From: Tretioscincus oriximinensis
Lineage: Eukaryota > Chordata > Lepidosauria > Squamata > Gymnophthalmidae
NCBI GenBank assembly: GCA_022410635.1
Contig: JAJVDF010000460.1
Coordinates: 372,001-436,000, forward strand
Length of the DNA stretch: 64,000 nucleotides
Reading direction: 5' to 3'
Below, in pieces: positions 22,641-35,211 of this stretch. The stretch's first letter is position 1; every line of letters begins with the position of its first letter. A program made the position numbers and the translations under genes. The notes under the pieces were generated by a model, which saw only the letters and a list, made by a program, of their open reading frames with translations, ran no database searches and was not told where the DNA came from.

Positions 22641-23923
22641 ATTTGAATTCAAATTGTCCATGTGTGGTGCTTTTTGCAGCTGAATCACTTCCACTGCAAA
22701 TTTTTTATCACACAGCTTAAGCAACCATGATATGTATATCAGCCTGTCACTTGCTTGCATGCGTCATTCCTGGTTGTGTGATACTTTCCTGGAGAACTTT
22801 ATCTAACATTTTGAATTTGAGTTGGCACTGAAATGGCTAACACTGACATTAATATATTTGAAAGCAATGAAACAGATGCAGTCATCCCTCCATATTTGTT
22901 TATTTAGCATCTTTGAAATTTGCATATTCACAATTGGGCAATTGTTCAGGCTCTTCTTATTTACATTTCATAAGTTGATGAATTACTGATGTAATATGCA
23001 ATTTCTCTCTTTATTTTTGCGGTCCTAGCTCTGCATTCCTTTTTTGCCTTTTAAAATTCCTTTTGAATCACATTAGCCGCTGCTGTCTGCCTGCCAATCC
23101 CACATCTGCAAAACCTTTTATCACTTTTTGAACTGCCTCAGCTACTGCCATCCTGACCTTTCCCAGACCTTTTCACCTTCTTTGCACTGGTGTAGAATTT
23201 AACCAACTGTGTCTTCCTGCCTTTGAACTGTTCCAGCCACTTCTTCAGGCACCTCTCCATCTTCTATACTTCTTCTTACACATCTAACTCATTTTTTGTT
23301 GTTTTAGCTGCCGCTGCAGGCTTTCCTCCAGCAGGTATTGTAACTTTTTTTTTTTTTGCTACTAAGTAGAAAAAATGCGGAAGTGATCTTAAGGAAAAAG
23401 GTTAATCCCTTACTCCTTTGTTTTTGATAGGAACAACAAATTTGTGTTTGAAAACGTTTGGGTTGTCAGGAAAATAATACTTGCGAATAGGAAGGGATGA
23501 CTGTATGTCTGTAGTATTTGTGCCTCATATTCAAATAGAACTCATTCAGCAAGTGCTTCTGTCTTAAACAAAAGCCGGAACCAAAACAAAATGCAAGTTA
23601 CACTTTTGGAATCTTGATATTGAGATACCAAATGGTGGCCTTTTAGCTCCTTCTAAATTTTGTGATGTTTAGTATATCAGAATACAGCATCAGAACATGC
23701 AGCAGACTTTAAAAAAGTGTGAACTATAAGTTGAGCTCCTGTGGCCAAAGTTCTTCTTTGGGTTCATGGCCTGATTTTGATTCCTTCAAAGAATGACTTA
23801 TGCCAGAAATGTAAATATCAATACTTACTGTACTTATTCTTAGAAAAATTCAGTTCTTATAGCAAGCTTTACTGGTAGCAATTTTGTGTTAGTATCCTGT
23901 AAATGCCCTAGATAGAGCACATT

Positions 23924-24414
23924 AGGAAAAAAAATAAAAAATGTGCAATGTGGTTATTGTGATATGTGCATTCTGAATAAGGGTTGTATATATACACAAC
24001 GCCTGGTCTTTTAAAACAAGGAATGTGGTACAACCTTGTTCTTGTGTATAAAACAAAAGTGACATTTTATCAACATCTCATCAGTCAATTTAATTTTCTT
24101 GCAATTTCCAAAAATAATCCCTTTCTCCTCCCAGCCCCTTATACAGTTAATTCACAGTCTTATACAAGTCTGTTTCTTCAACATCTACACGTTTGTTGGC
24201 AGCATCTGCTTTTTGCCTTTTTTGTCATACAAACTAGATGTGAAGCCATCATATTTGGGCTAGAGTGCCAGGTGCAAATCAGGAAAAAAATAAAAAATGT
24301 GCAATGTGCACATACGTTTTTTTTTACTTTTGTATGATTGTGGTTATTGTGATANGTGCATTCTGAATAAGGGTTGTATATATACACATCGCTTGGTCTT
24401 TTAAAACAAGGAAT
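23924..24414. repeat. Pair of direct repeats, 23924-24024 and 24281-24414
   Basis: Both copies begin AGGAAAAAAA, share ATTCTGAATAAGGGTTGTAT and TCTTTTAAAACAAGGAAT, and are 98% alike by eye where aligned. The second copy has about 35 extra bases after GTGCAATGTG and an unresolved base at 24355. Confidence 0.9.
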
Positions 24415-26429
24415 TTTTTGCTTCATTTGGTTTGGTAGTTTCTTAGCTTATTTGAAAAATGCTGGGTTTGCTTTTCATGATAACAGTGGTTGAGGTTTGG
24501 TCAAGTAATGAACATCAGGAAGGATGTTTGTATCCATAAAAGTTCCTAGTTGTTGACTGCATGCATATGTTTTCTTCTTCTTCTCGTTATAAGAGTGTGG
24601 TTTGCTTCCTACAATTGTGGGATTCCAGCAATGGTAGTGCTAGAAAGGGCTATCCTTACGCTTTTTCTTGCCTAGGACCTTTATGTAGTTTTCTCAGTGT
24701 GCTGTCCTGTCTTAGCACTATGGTGTTATTCATGTGGACATCACCTAAGACCTTCCAAGACCTGTCCTTCAGTGGGAACAAGGCTAGGAAGATGAGCAGC
24801 TTCTTTTTTGAGACAGATTTCCAGAATGGAAAAGGCAATAATGAAATGAAAAAAATCCCACTTGTACACTTGCAAGACTCAGAAGAGTTTAAAAGTGGGG
24901 ATTTCTCCTTGAGTTCCCTTGCTCACCACAAAGAAAGCCTTCCGCCAATGACAGAAAGGATATAGAACAACCAATCGCAAGCAATGATTTATGACAGGAT
25001 TACCTGGGAAATGTAGGCAATTAATGGGTAGGAAAGGTAATGGGTTCATTCTTGTGAATGGCCAGCAATAGCAGCAAAATAACTTTATGTAAGAAAATAT
25101 CATTAGAAAAGGCAGCCATTTGAATACAACATTATTCTTCCCAAAGTATTTAAAGAAATTTTTGATTGATGGGCACCTAATTTGGCTTTAATTTTTATAG
25201 ATGTTGGTAGTTTGTGTATTATCCCAAGGAACTGCGAATTGAATCCAATTTTCCATTATGCAAAAAAGGTAACTGGTCTGTCAATTATTTCCTTTTGCCT
25301 TGGACCATGGAAATAGGTTCAGGGAAAAGCTTAGTAGAAATACATTCTAATTCTAAATTGAATTCATTGCAACATATTTCTTCAATTACTAGGGTCTCAT
25401 TTCTGTTTCATTGCATAAGGGCATTAAACCAAGTCATTCCTGATTTTCTGGGATTTGCTGTGCTTCTGCTTAGCATTGTGCTTCTATGATAAGATTAGTT
25501 GCTGGTCTGATATTGCTGCTGGCTGTGTGGACAGCTAGGAAACAGGAAGCATAGTTAGGGCAAGGAGTAGGCTTGTTTGATTTCAGTTTTCATTGCACTT
25601 TTCTGCTTTTCACCAGACTCTCATTTTGGCTTGTAAGATGAAACATCAAACAGTTCCTGTTCCAATGGTTCTCTATCAGTGAGCATTAATTGGGTAGAAG
25701 CCTAGAATTAAAAGATTTCTGAACTCTGATTGTCAGAATAAACTGCTAGATTAAGTTCAAAGCTAATAACAATATTTGTAGAAGTAATAATATATTGCAG
25801 TCATTGTCTATACTTTCTTAATTAAACAGCAATATTCTAGAAGTTTGATGACAGTTAAAGAAAAGCCAAATATTAATTTTATAGTGTTACCTTGACCATA
25901 TAATAAAGAGGTTTGTCCTATGTCCTTTTATAGCTGAAAATTTTCTTGAATTTGTTGTAAGGTTTTCTAATTATGAGCATCCTGCTTAGNTTAAGCTGAA
26001 GGCCATAAATCCGAATGATACTTCTATTTCCTTAGTATGACTTCAAGGAAATGATATTCAGTAGATTTAAATGCCAATACAAGGCAAGCAGGATGTATTC
26101 TTCACATAGGCAGTTTTTGGTATATGATATTTAATCAAGATGATAAGTCACAATGAGATTAGAGAAATTCATTATTTTGCTTTACGTTTACAGTTGTCCC
26201 TAGTATTGGGTTTTGTGTTTCATTTACAGTTGCTGGAATACATCCATTCCTTTTGTATTTTCATTAATATGTAAATCATACTACATTAGATGATGTGGCT
26301 TTTTTTGCAAACTCTTACCTAATATGAGTTGCATAATATAATGTTTTCTGAATGGAACCATTGACCTATGCAAAGTTCATTTAAAGTTTTTGAACACTAT
26401 TCTCATCGGTGTTTTGTATCATGATTGTG

Positions 26430-26590
26430 TTATTGTTGTTGAGGACCATCGAGTCATGGTTGACTTTTGGGTATCATCCAAGAGCACCTCTGTGTTGTTT
26501 TCTTGGCCGAGGTACAAAAATAGGTTTACTATTTCCTACTCCAGGGAGAGGCTGGGAATTGAACCAACATTCCTCTGCTTCCCAGAGGTG
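26430..26590 (-). mobile_element. SINE-like fragment related to the 7.1 kb copy
   Basis: GAGGCTGGGAATTGAACCAAC resembles a minus-strand tRNA B box (GGTTCAATTCCCAGCC). The ordered blocks GGTTTACTATTTCCTACTCC and CTCTGCTTCCCAGAGG match the 7.1 kb element. Confidence 0.55.
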
Positions 26591-27544
26591 CCTTCCTTTT
26601 TCATGATTAGCATGACTGGAGTATTACTTCAAAATAGACTTTGGAATTGCATTTATTGCAGCAGTACCCTGTGGTTGAAAGCTATGAGGGCAACAACTTG
26701 AGTGATTTTCTGATTGAAAGACTCCATTTGATATCTTAAAAATGCATTTTGATCTGATTTACAGCATTAAATAGTCTATCTCAGAATTCTGCTCAACTGA
26801 GAAAACGGAAGTTGCTTTGTGTATATATTTTGATTTGTGAAGTAAAGATTCATGACAATGTTGTAACACAAAGTAACCATAGAATAATTGTAATATTTTT
26901 GCTATTGGATTCCTGAGAGGAGACATCAAAGATGAATATTGTATTTATTAAATAGAAATGATCATAATTTTTTTTTGCTTAAAGAGTGGAAAGATTTGTT
27001 TGTTCTGAATGATGATTTTTGATTTAGAAATGGATTAAATTGAAAAGTTGATGTGTCGATTTTGGATCAGACTCTGGTTCTATACAAAATGCAGAAATAT
27101 GTTGACTAATTGTTGCTAAGTAAAATATTGAGGTCTCAATCTTTTAAAAGGCTGGCATTATTTAGATATTATAAAATGTGAATATCTTCTATGGTTTTTC
27201 AGACTTGCAGAAATTTATGACTGCCTTCTGATGCACGATCCCCTCACAAAGCCTTGGTGGTTAGATATACATTATTTCATTTCTACTTTTTCTTCTTCCC
27301 TTTCTTATAACACGTTTTGTTCTGGTGCATTTTGCAAAAGGCCATCATTTAGGCAACACTTAATTTAAACTTTTTTAACAAGTGTTCTTCAGAAGAAAGT
27401 AACTTGTTTGTGTGGCATCTTTGATACTAATGCACTTTTTGTTTATTAACTTTCACATTTGCTTTTAGAAAACTGCCACTGTCATTATGTTACTAACTCG
27501 CTTTTCTGATGATATAATTCTGTATTTGTATACTCCGATTGTAG

Positions 27545-27660
27545 GACTCTTGGCATCACCCCAGTCTGCACCTGGGAATTTAGACACAGGGAAAAGTGCA
27601 GAACCTAAAACCAGTGGTACAGGAGGAAGCAGAGAAAACAGCACAGTTGACTTCAGTAAG
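27545..27660 (+). CDS. SLC4A7: SLC4A7 exon 8
   Basis: Residues 378-416. Encodes LLASPQSAPGNLDTGKSAEP, KTSGTGG and SRENSTVDFSK, matching the NBCn1 linker after cassette II; SRENSTVDFSK is shared with SLC4A10. Acceptor GATTGTAG, donor AAGGTAAAT, leaving in phase 0. It can splice directly from exon 6, giving KNGLLASPQ and the short form. Confidence 0.96.
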
Positions 27661-28111
27661 GTAAATGATTTCAAGTCATTTAAGGTTTCTATGAGTATAT
27701 AACCAATTTAAGAAAAAATATGTATACTTAAGAGAACTAGTTTTTTTATTGTGTTTCTAGGTTATTGTTTGAATCGGTAGCTGATTAAGTAAAAAATAGA
27801 AAGCATTTAAGAATATTTTGGTATCCTCTTTAGCGGTGTAATTAAACCAACTATATTGTATAAGTCCTGAAGCCAGATTGTTTATCTAGTCTTGGTTTCC
27901 TTCCACATTCTGTATTTTGAATAATCTTTAATATTTCAATGCTGGTCTACTAGATTCTCTATTGTCTAAGTTCAGAAATAATTTATGGAATCCTACTCAA
28001 AGGACTTGGACAACTTGTATCCATGGTGTTTTCCCATCACTTTTATGCTTCTGTAATAAAAGAGCAAATTAGCTTGTTGTGCACAAGCAAAATGAATTTA
28101 GAAAGGTTATG

Positions 28112-28193
28112 TATACTGCTCAAAACAATTAAGGGAACACTTTAACATAACAGTGTAATGCTAAGCNTTCCCTTATTTGTTTTGAGCAGTATA
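28112..28193. mobile_element. Palindromic TA-flanked MITE, copy 2
   Basis: TATACTGCTCAAAACAATTA, AGGGAACACTTTAAC at the left and TTCCCTTATTTGTTTTGAGC, AGTATA at the right. Same family as 15516-15598; one unresolved base in the right arm. Confidence 0.9.
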
Positions 28194-28435
28194 CATTGAT
28201 TTTATATCCAAAAAGCACGATAACATCAACACGTACTAAGGGCGTTTTGTTTTTTGCAAACAACAAAGTAAAGTTACCTGACTGGAACAATGGCCATGAT
28301 AAATAAATTATGACATATTATTACTTTTGAACATGGCTGCTGTCTTTCAGCACAAAGCTATAGTTCCTTTTCAGAAAGTTATTTAATGCATTGAATATAT
28401 ATGCTGTTAAATCCTGCTTTTTTTGGAGGCACATC

Positions 28436-28628
28436 ATGCACCGAGACACAGTCAGGGTGATAAACCAGTGGAACAGTTTGCCACAGGGGGTGGTGAGTTC
28501 GCCTTCCCTGGAAGTCTTCAAACAGAGACTGGACAGTCATCTGTCTGGGATGGTTTAATGAATCCTGAATCGAGCAGGGGATTGGACCCGATGACCTTGG
28601 AGGTCCCTTCCAATTCTATGATCCTACA
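28436..28628 (+). mobile_element. CR1 LINE, ORF2 C-terminus and 3' end
   Basis: One frame reads VINQWNSLPQGVVSSPSLEV, FKQRLDSHLS, the typical C-terminal end of CR1 ORF2, followed by GGACCCGATGACCTTGGAGG and CCCTTCCAATTCTATGATCC, the CR1 3' end. 5'-truncated, as usual for CR1, and in sense orientation to SLC4A7. Confidence 0.92.
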
Positions 28629-29646
28629 GTAGCTTTGAAAACGTGAAATTTTGTGAAATGTTTTAAATATGTATATTATATATATTATATAACATCCACG
28701 GGTTTTTTAAAAAAATATTCCACCTAATAGAATGGGGGCTGTTTACTGCCTCTTCTGCTGCGAATAGATTGGTAGGAACGAATCATAGCTGAAATTTTGA
28801 TCATGCTTAGTGAGCATTAGATCCAAGCTGTTTCAATCAAAACTCTTCCCATTTAGAGCATTGATGCAGGGTTTTTTTTCTTTTCATTTTTTGTATTTAC
28901 TCCTGCAGGCTTAAAGAATTTCATTTCCCATTACATATTAGCAGAACAATGTCATTATGGGTTTAGAATTTGTAAACTTGTATCTTAATCATGGCAGTTG
29001 CCATGATTCCTGCTGCTCTGTCACAATTTTTGTGTTTTTACTTGGCCTATTCTTTTTTGCACCTGCCTTGTCTCCTGTTGAGCAGGAGTCTGCCTCCTGG
29101 CACTGTAGTTGTGGCACACTTGGTGTGGGACTCAAGAGGCCAGCTGTAAGTGCTTTTTTCTAGATAGCTGTATACCTGGTGTCATAGTTCCAGTGTTCTT
29201 CGTGTATCTGTTCGTATGTGGAGCCATAGTTTGTGTGCTGAATGATACATTATTCTTCTATAAATTATATACACAGTTTACATGCAGCTAATCTATGGGT
29301 AATGTTTATGTATCAGTGGATACTATTCAAAAATAGTCATTTGGGGATGAATTTATAAAATGAAACAACTCTGTATATAATTATATANTTTTTTNAAAAA
29401 TTAGTTTAATATCTGAAAATGATTTTCTTCTAAAAAACAATAGAGAATTAGTTGTGGTTAAATATTTTATACTAAAATATGTGAGCATAGATGTACTTGG
29501 TAACATTAGAAAACTGGTCTTGATATTTCTTGTAGAGCAACAGTTTCCTGCTTACAGAACATTTATTACTGTTGAATATTACATTTTAAAGCGTAATTTA
29601 TGGCAAACTATAATGAACTGCAATATGATTCTTACTTTGCAAATAG

Positions 29647-29804
29647 GTAGATATGAACTTTATGAGGAAGATTCCCATAGGTGCAGAGGCATCAAACGTA
29701 TTGATAGGAGAAGTGGATTTTTTGGAGAGGCCGATTATTGCTTTTATAAGGCTTTCCCCTGCTGTGCTCCTCTCGGGTCTTACAGAAGTTCCTGTTCCAA
29801 CCAG
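29647..29804 (+). CDS. SLC4A7: SLC4A7 exon 9, cytosolic domain
   Basis: Residues 417-469. Encodes [38 protein letters not shown] and [14 protein letters not shown], a conserved block of the band-3-like cytosolic domain, including the strand-helix region that forms the dimer in SLC4 proteins. Acceptor AAATAG, donor CAGGTAAGG, phase 2. Confidence 0.97.
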
Positions 29805-31406
29805 GTAAGGAGAAACATTCACGTAACCGATAGCTTTTTTTTCTTTCTATAAAATGATCTTACTTGGAAACAGTTTTGGCGAGGTTATTCTTCAATGAGA
29901 ATGAGGTTTTTGTACTTTAGTCTGTTCAGTTTACTCCAGATCCAATCTTGCTTTGACAAGCAGCTGCTTATCTCAGTGATTCATATCCTGTTTCCCTTTC
30001 AGTGGACTGCAGTGTACCTGAGACTGTCTTTGAAACTGTTTCAAAAGATTTAATTGATTCAAAATGCAGCCACTCATTTGCTAACTTGACAGGTTCCTTG
30101 AAACCATATATTGGGCTAGATGGGTCAGTAGAATTCCTAACAAGGTGGAGCTGCTGTGAGTTACAGAGTTTCCAGTATGTGAAATTGGGAGGCATCCTAT
30201 CCTCTGTTGGATTATAATGCCCTGGAAGGGGCACTTTCTCTTAGATTCTGAGGCTGCTCTTAGGCTTAAATATGAGGCTCACATGGAGGTGGTAGCCAAG
30301 AGTGCATTAGTTTTCAGTCTTCTTTGAGCTTCACTAATAACCAATAAAATCTTGCAGACATCATTCACCTCTTGGCCCAGGTAAGGTAACAAAACGCAGT
30401 GCAAGAAAAAGAGTGTTTTCAATCGTAGCCCCATTTCTCTGAAACTCACTTACAATGGAGATTAGGGCAGCTTACAGCTCTCAATGATTTTTCTGTCTTT
30501 CCTTTGGTGATGAGTGAAAGAGTAACCATTAGTAGTTATAATGGTTTTTATATGCATATATGTTCTGGATCCATTTTACATGTTACCACATAGTATTTGT
30601 GAAATCTGTGCTATAATAAGTTCAATAATAAATAAAAATTTTAAACAGGTAAGGAAAATATTCTGCTGGCAAGTTGAACTTCCTGCTAATACTGGGTGGG
30701 TCTTCATGGCACTGACCTATTAAGTCCATTTCTGTAATAGAGACGTGCATAACCTCTATTTGCGTATTCACAGAAAGTACCTACATTGTCGTTTCATATG
30801 GCATTCAAAAATAAATTCTGGCAGGAGTCTTTGGGACGATCACAGTAAAATAGTTATAAAAACAGCTAAAATAGAATGGCTAAAAACAATCAACATACCT
30901 ACATGGGAAAAGAATATTGTTCCCTCTACTAAAGATCTGGATCCGAACTTCTAAATACATCCAGTGTGGGTGCCTGATGCATCTCACAGGACAGTCAGTT
31001 TCACAGTCTGGTGACTATCAAAGAGAAAGGCTTTCCATGTATCCATATTCCTTTGGCTATTAAAGGTGGTTAGACTATCAAAAGGACCTTGCCAAAAGAT
31101 CTTAATTTGTAGACAAGTCTAATTAGCAATATAACTCACCATTGCTTTCTGTTGCCTCTTTTGTAACCAGGAAAGGCAGTGGCATGTAGGGTTTCAAGTG
31201 ACATCACTGTATGTTTGCTTGGCAAATCTTTGGCTTACATCTTATGAAGGGACCCCAAGCTGCATTCACTTGATGACCCAGACAGGTGGTAGCATGAAAT
31301 AAACCAGATGGAAATGGTGGGTCTTATGTTGCCTTGATCATGCTTTTTTCATTGCCATCACCTGCCTCCCATATCTGATTTTTGTGATCTGTTCATTCCT
31401 CTACAG
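29805..31406 (+). other. Intron 9
   Basis: 1.6 kb. The stretch 30.1-30.45 kb looks like old repeat sequence but could not be assigned. No exon. Confidence 0.7.
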
Positions 31407-31494
31407 ATTCCTTTTTCTTTTACTGGGTCCAGCAGGAAAAGCACCTCAGTATCATGAAATCGGCCGATCAATAGCAACCCTTATGACTGATGAC
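31407..31494 (+). CDS. SLC4A7: SLC4A7 exon 10
   Basis: Residues 469-498. Encodes [20 protein letters not shown] and [14 protein letters not shown] and [15 protein letters not shown] are invariant in this branch; the last residue is Asp where mammals usually have Glu. Acceptor CTCTACAG, donor GACGTGAGT, phase 0. Confidence 0.97.
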
Positions 31495-31788
31495 GTGAGT
31501 ACTGTGCATTATCTGTCCAAAAGCTTTTACTTAAAAACATGAATATGAATTTGGCATGGTTAATTGAATGAATGACTCTGACTTTCACTGTTCTATATAA
31601 TGGGATATGCAGGGAATCTCAAACATTACTAATCATGTGGGCTTTTGTAATTTTGGAAACCCTGCAAGATTGAAATTGACACAAAATTGGAGGAAAGAAA
31701 GCATCAGAAAATGTTTTTTGCTTGGGCTAGATAGTGCTGAAATAATGGATTTTATCTAATCTTATCTAATCTTATTTCATCTTTTTCT

Positions 31789-31928
31789 AGCAAGGAGGCT
31801 TCATAGCACTTTAAAGACTAAGAAAAAATTAGATGGCCTGAGCTTTCATAGGAAATCTACTTCTTCATTTCTTCTTCAGTAACTTATCTATGAAAGTTCA
31901 TGCTATATACCTCGCTAGAAATTCTGGT
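31789..31928. mobile_element. Foldback element, degenerate copy 2
   Basis: CTAGCAAGGAGGC, TAGCACTTTAAAGACTAA and TGAGCTTTCATA at the left; CTACTTCTTC in the middle; TATGAAAGTTCATGC and CCTCGCTAG at the right. The same layout as the 33.7 and 57.0 kb copies, with arms decayed. Confidence 0.7.
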
Positions 31929-32499
31929 CCAGAATAGCACAACTACTTCTTTGAATTCTACAATTCTATTTTATGAAATCAATACTAAAATAGGGGAAAA
32001 TAATAGTTAACATATTCTAACTTTACAAGTCCTTGCATTCAGTTGAATATATAGGATATGTAGAACACTGAACTACACAAGAATCAGTCTAACACCACCC
32101 AGAGCAAGCATTTGCAGTAACCTAGAAAGGGTTACAAATGGTCAACAACTATGTTAATTATCATGAAATTAGTTAAATCCATTATTTTAAATGTAACATT
32201 TTAAAGCCTGAAATCAAAGAGCAGCCACATTTTTAAAAATAACCATTTATAGTTCTCACATTAGATCTAGCTGTTCCTAATGTTGTAAAATAGAACAATT
32301 ATATTATATCGGGAGTAGATAGCCAGAATTGGCATTGTCGGCATCCAAATCAGTTCAAAATAAAGGGTCATCCAAATTTGAATCTGAAACTATTTTATTG
32401 CAATTTTTAATGTTTTGTCCTTTTGTTATGGCAATGGCTGCAGCAATAAACGTTTCTTGATTGATTACTCTGACAATGCCTGTTTCAACCGGTACTCTC

Positions 32500-32712
32500 T
32501 CTATTTGATTCCCCACTCCATGAAAGCCAGCTGAATGACCTTGGGCCAGTCACAGTTCTTTAGAGCTCTCTCAGCCCCACCTACTTAATAGGCTGTCAGT
32601 TGTGGAGAAAGCAACAAAAGTTATGTGCACCACCCTTTGGTTGGCCACTCTGAGACCTTTGGGTATAGGGCGGGATATAAGTATAAATAAATAAATAAAT
32701 AAATAAATAAAG
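32500..32712 (+). mobile_element. tRNA-derived SINE, 5'-truncated
   Basis: Starts within the B-box region (GATTCCCCACTCC), continues TGAATGACCTTGGGCCAGTC and ends GGGCGGGATATAAGTATAAA followed by (TAAA)n. Same family as 12.51 kb, opposite strand. Confidence 0.85.
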
Positions 32713-32849
32713 TATATCTTGCTGATGGTTTTGTACATAAATCTCTGTTGTATCAATAATGTTTTTCCAACATTGCTTTCAATTCTTAAAAGAATTTTGA
32801 AATTCCAGGAAACCAAATATAAGTTTATGTGTATATATACTTTATGAAG

Positions 32850-32996
32850 GTTTTCCATGATGTTGCTTATAAAGCTAAAGACCGAAATGATCTGCTGTCT
32901 GGAATTGATGAATTTTTAGATCAAGTAACTGTTCTGCCTCCAGGAGAATGGGACCCATCTATTCGAATTGAGCCACCCAAAAGTGTTCCTTCACAG
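32850..32996 (+). CDS. SLC4A7: SLC4A7 exon 11
   Basis: Residues 499-547. Encodes [40 protein letters not shown] and EPPKSVPSQ, the C-terminal part of the cytosolic domain. The acceptor (TTATGAAG) has a weak pyrimidine tract. Its first residue Val matches SLC4A10 where human SLC4A7 has Ile, a minor variation. Donor CAGGTAAGG, phase 0. Confidence 0.97.
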
Positions 32997-33339
32997 GTAA
33001 GGTTCTTGATAAGAGTTGGATATAATTTTCTTTGATTTGTTAACAAGAGAACATATGCTACATAGTTAACTCTGGTTGTATTAAAAGCCTTAATTCGCTT
33101 ATTTTGTTATTCTGTATGTTGTTTTATACTATTCTATGTGTGGCCCATAAAATATCTGCGTATATCACTGTTTGCTGTGAAGCATGTCCTTTAAAAAATC
33201 TAATTTTAGCAGTAGGTTGTAAAACATTGCTGTCACATATGCCTGACAAAGCTGAATCCTAGTTTATCGTTTTCCTTTTCTTGCTGATCTGACTGTAAGT
33301 GTGCAGAGATGTTTATAGATCATCAGTATTTATATTCAG

Positions 33340-33380
33340 ACCTCTGGGTATAGGGCAGAATATAAATTAAATAAATTAAT
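33340..33380 (+). repeat. SINE tail fragment
   Basis: CTCTGGGTATAGGGCAGAAT followed by ATAAATTAAATAAATTA matches the end of the 32.5 kb SINE. Confidence 0.55.
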
Positions 33381-33735
33381 ATCATTAAAATTCAGTATTG
33401 ATAAAGAGATATAATTTTAAAACCAAGAATAGTAAAGTATATAAAACAAATAATTTACACATAACAGTTAAACTGTAACGAATTGAGATAGAGAGGTACA
33501 AGTCCTGAATGGGTGAAGTGCTTTGTCAAGAAGGCGGCAGATGGACTTTTCACTGCATATATCCAGTACTAATTCTGGTGCAAGAGAATGAATAACAACA
33601 AAAATAATAATAGCAACAGGAGCAGCAGCAGAAACATCTCCAATATGTGATCTGGTGTTGTGATAATGTCAGTCAATGAATAATGATAAGGATGATGATG
33701 ATTTTGGAGAAATAGCCTTGTTAGTCTGTAGAAAG

Positions 33736-33875
33736 TCCAGCAAAGGAGCTAGTAGCACTTTGAGACTAACTAGAGAAAGGTGGGTGGCATAAGCTTTCGT
33801 AGACAAGTCTACTTCTTCAGATGCCACCCACTTTTCCTTAGTTAGTCTCAAAGTGCTACTAGCTCCTTTGCTGGA
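33736..33875. mobile_element. Foldback element, copy 3, nearly perfect palindrome
   Basis: TCCAGCAAAGGAGCTAGTAG, CACTTTGAGACTAAC at the left is mirrored by GTTAGTCTCAAAGTGCTACT, AGCTCCTTTGCTGGA at the right, around a short centre with GACAAGTCTACTTCTTCAGA. It is preceded at 33714 by GAGAAATAGCCTTGTTAGTC, probably part of a longer parental element. Confidence 0.95.
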
Positions 33876-33892
33876 TATTAGATGATTATGAC

Positions 33893-34030
<138 letters not shown>

Positions 34031-34603
34031 CCTCTAACTTATTGACTAGGGCAACGTTTCATTTCGTCTTTGGCCCATCAGTCCCTGCTGTGACTCTTCC
34101 CTATAACTGAAACATTTATAAGGGTCAGTTGCCTCTTTCTAGAAGACAGTATTATAGAAAGAAGGAGGAAAGAATGATTAATGTTTGTGCAAGACCGTTT
34201 GGAATGCTACTCTAAATAGTTCTTCATTCTCTTGTTTCTGAATCATCCTACAGTTTACGATAGTTTTCCCTACAGGCAATTATTCTGTGGTACATTATTT
34301 CTTAGGTGTCACTGTGCCTTAGTCTATATACATATAAAGCAAGACATAAAACAAAATAGGAAATATTTTTTCTCAGCTTTTGGAAAAAGATAGTTGTATC
34401 TTAAGATACAGTATTTTTAAGTCACTTGCAACTACATAAAGAAGGTTTCCCCTAAAGATAATGCAAGCCAGGATAAAAATATATATTCACTCAGAATTAC
34501 TTTTCTTTTGTGAACTTTTCTTAATTTAACCATGGCTATCAGTATGAACATTTTGAGCTGGGATTTATCAGTTATCTCATGCTAGGAAAGGATCCAGAAG
34601 CCT

Positions 34604-35195
34604 AGACTGACCAGATTTTCTGAGGCCCAAACCAGGGTAATTAATATTCATGCTAATTTGCATGTTCATAAATCTGCAAATTACCTACCAACATACATAC
34701 CGTTCCGAAATTCCTACCTGAGAAATCTATAAGCATGTAAGAATTTTTTAAGTGTGTGAGAATTTTTAAACTGAGAATTTTTGGAGTGCATCAGAATTTT
34801 TTAATTTTTTTACAGAGGGTAGAGTGCTTTCAGGAGCTGGCCCTGGTTGCTAGAGACACCTAGTGGTGGTGCAATGTATGGGTGCCTTCAGGAGCTGCCC
34901 CCGGTTGCCAGATACCCCTAGTAATGATGCAGTGATTTAAAAAAAAATCAAAAATAATTTTTTTAGAAGTGTGCGAGAAATGTTTGAAGTGTGTGAGAAT
35001 TTTTGTTTTTACTGGGTGCCTTCAGGAGCTGGCCCCAGATGCTAGAGCTCCCTGGTGGGGGTGCAGTGAATTTTCTTTCAAAAAAAGTTTTTTTTAATTT
35101 TTTTTTCCTCAGCAAAAACCGGGGAAATGGCGCCCCCCCCCCCCAGGAGACACCCCAAAAACGGTTCTTCCCCAAAGGGGTCATCTGGTTAGCCT
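34604..35195. mobile_element. TIR element with three internal modules
   Basis: Ends AGACTGACCAGAT and ATCTGGTTAGCCT form an inverted pair (11 of 13). Inside, a module (GGGTGCCTTCAGGAGCTGGC ... CTAGTGGTGGTGCAGTG) occurs three times, near 34827, 34880 and 35014, separated by AAGTGTGTGAGAATTTTT motifs. No ORF of note; family unknown to me. Confidence 0.6.
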
Positions 35196-35211
35196 ACAGA
35201 AGCCTCTAATG

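Larger units (their letters stand above)
22635..27544 (+). other. Intron 7 (GC-AG)
   Basis: 4.9 kb. Contains a 100-bp direct duplication at 23.92 and 24.28 kb and a SINE fragment near 26.45 kb; otherwise AT-rich and unremarkable. ORFs at 24.5-25.5 kb show no family resemblance. Confidence 0.8.
27661..29646 (+). other. Intron 8
   Basis: 2.0 kb, with a palindromic MITE at 28.11 kb and a CR1 3' end at 28.43 kb; two further unresolved bases near 29388-29395. Nothing coding. Confidence 0.8.
31495..32849 (+). other. Intron 10
   Basis: 1.35 kb with a degenerate foldback element (31.79-31.93 kb) and a sense-orientation SINE (32.50-32.71 kb) about 140 bases before exon 11. Confidence 0.8.

Noticed and set aside
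22523..22720. ORF continuing past exon 7
   Set aside because: The extension after 22634 is intron; it is kept only as the possible intron-retention product.
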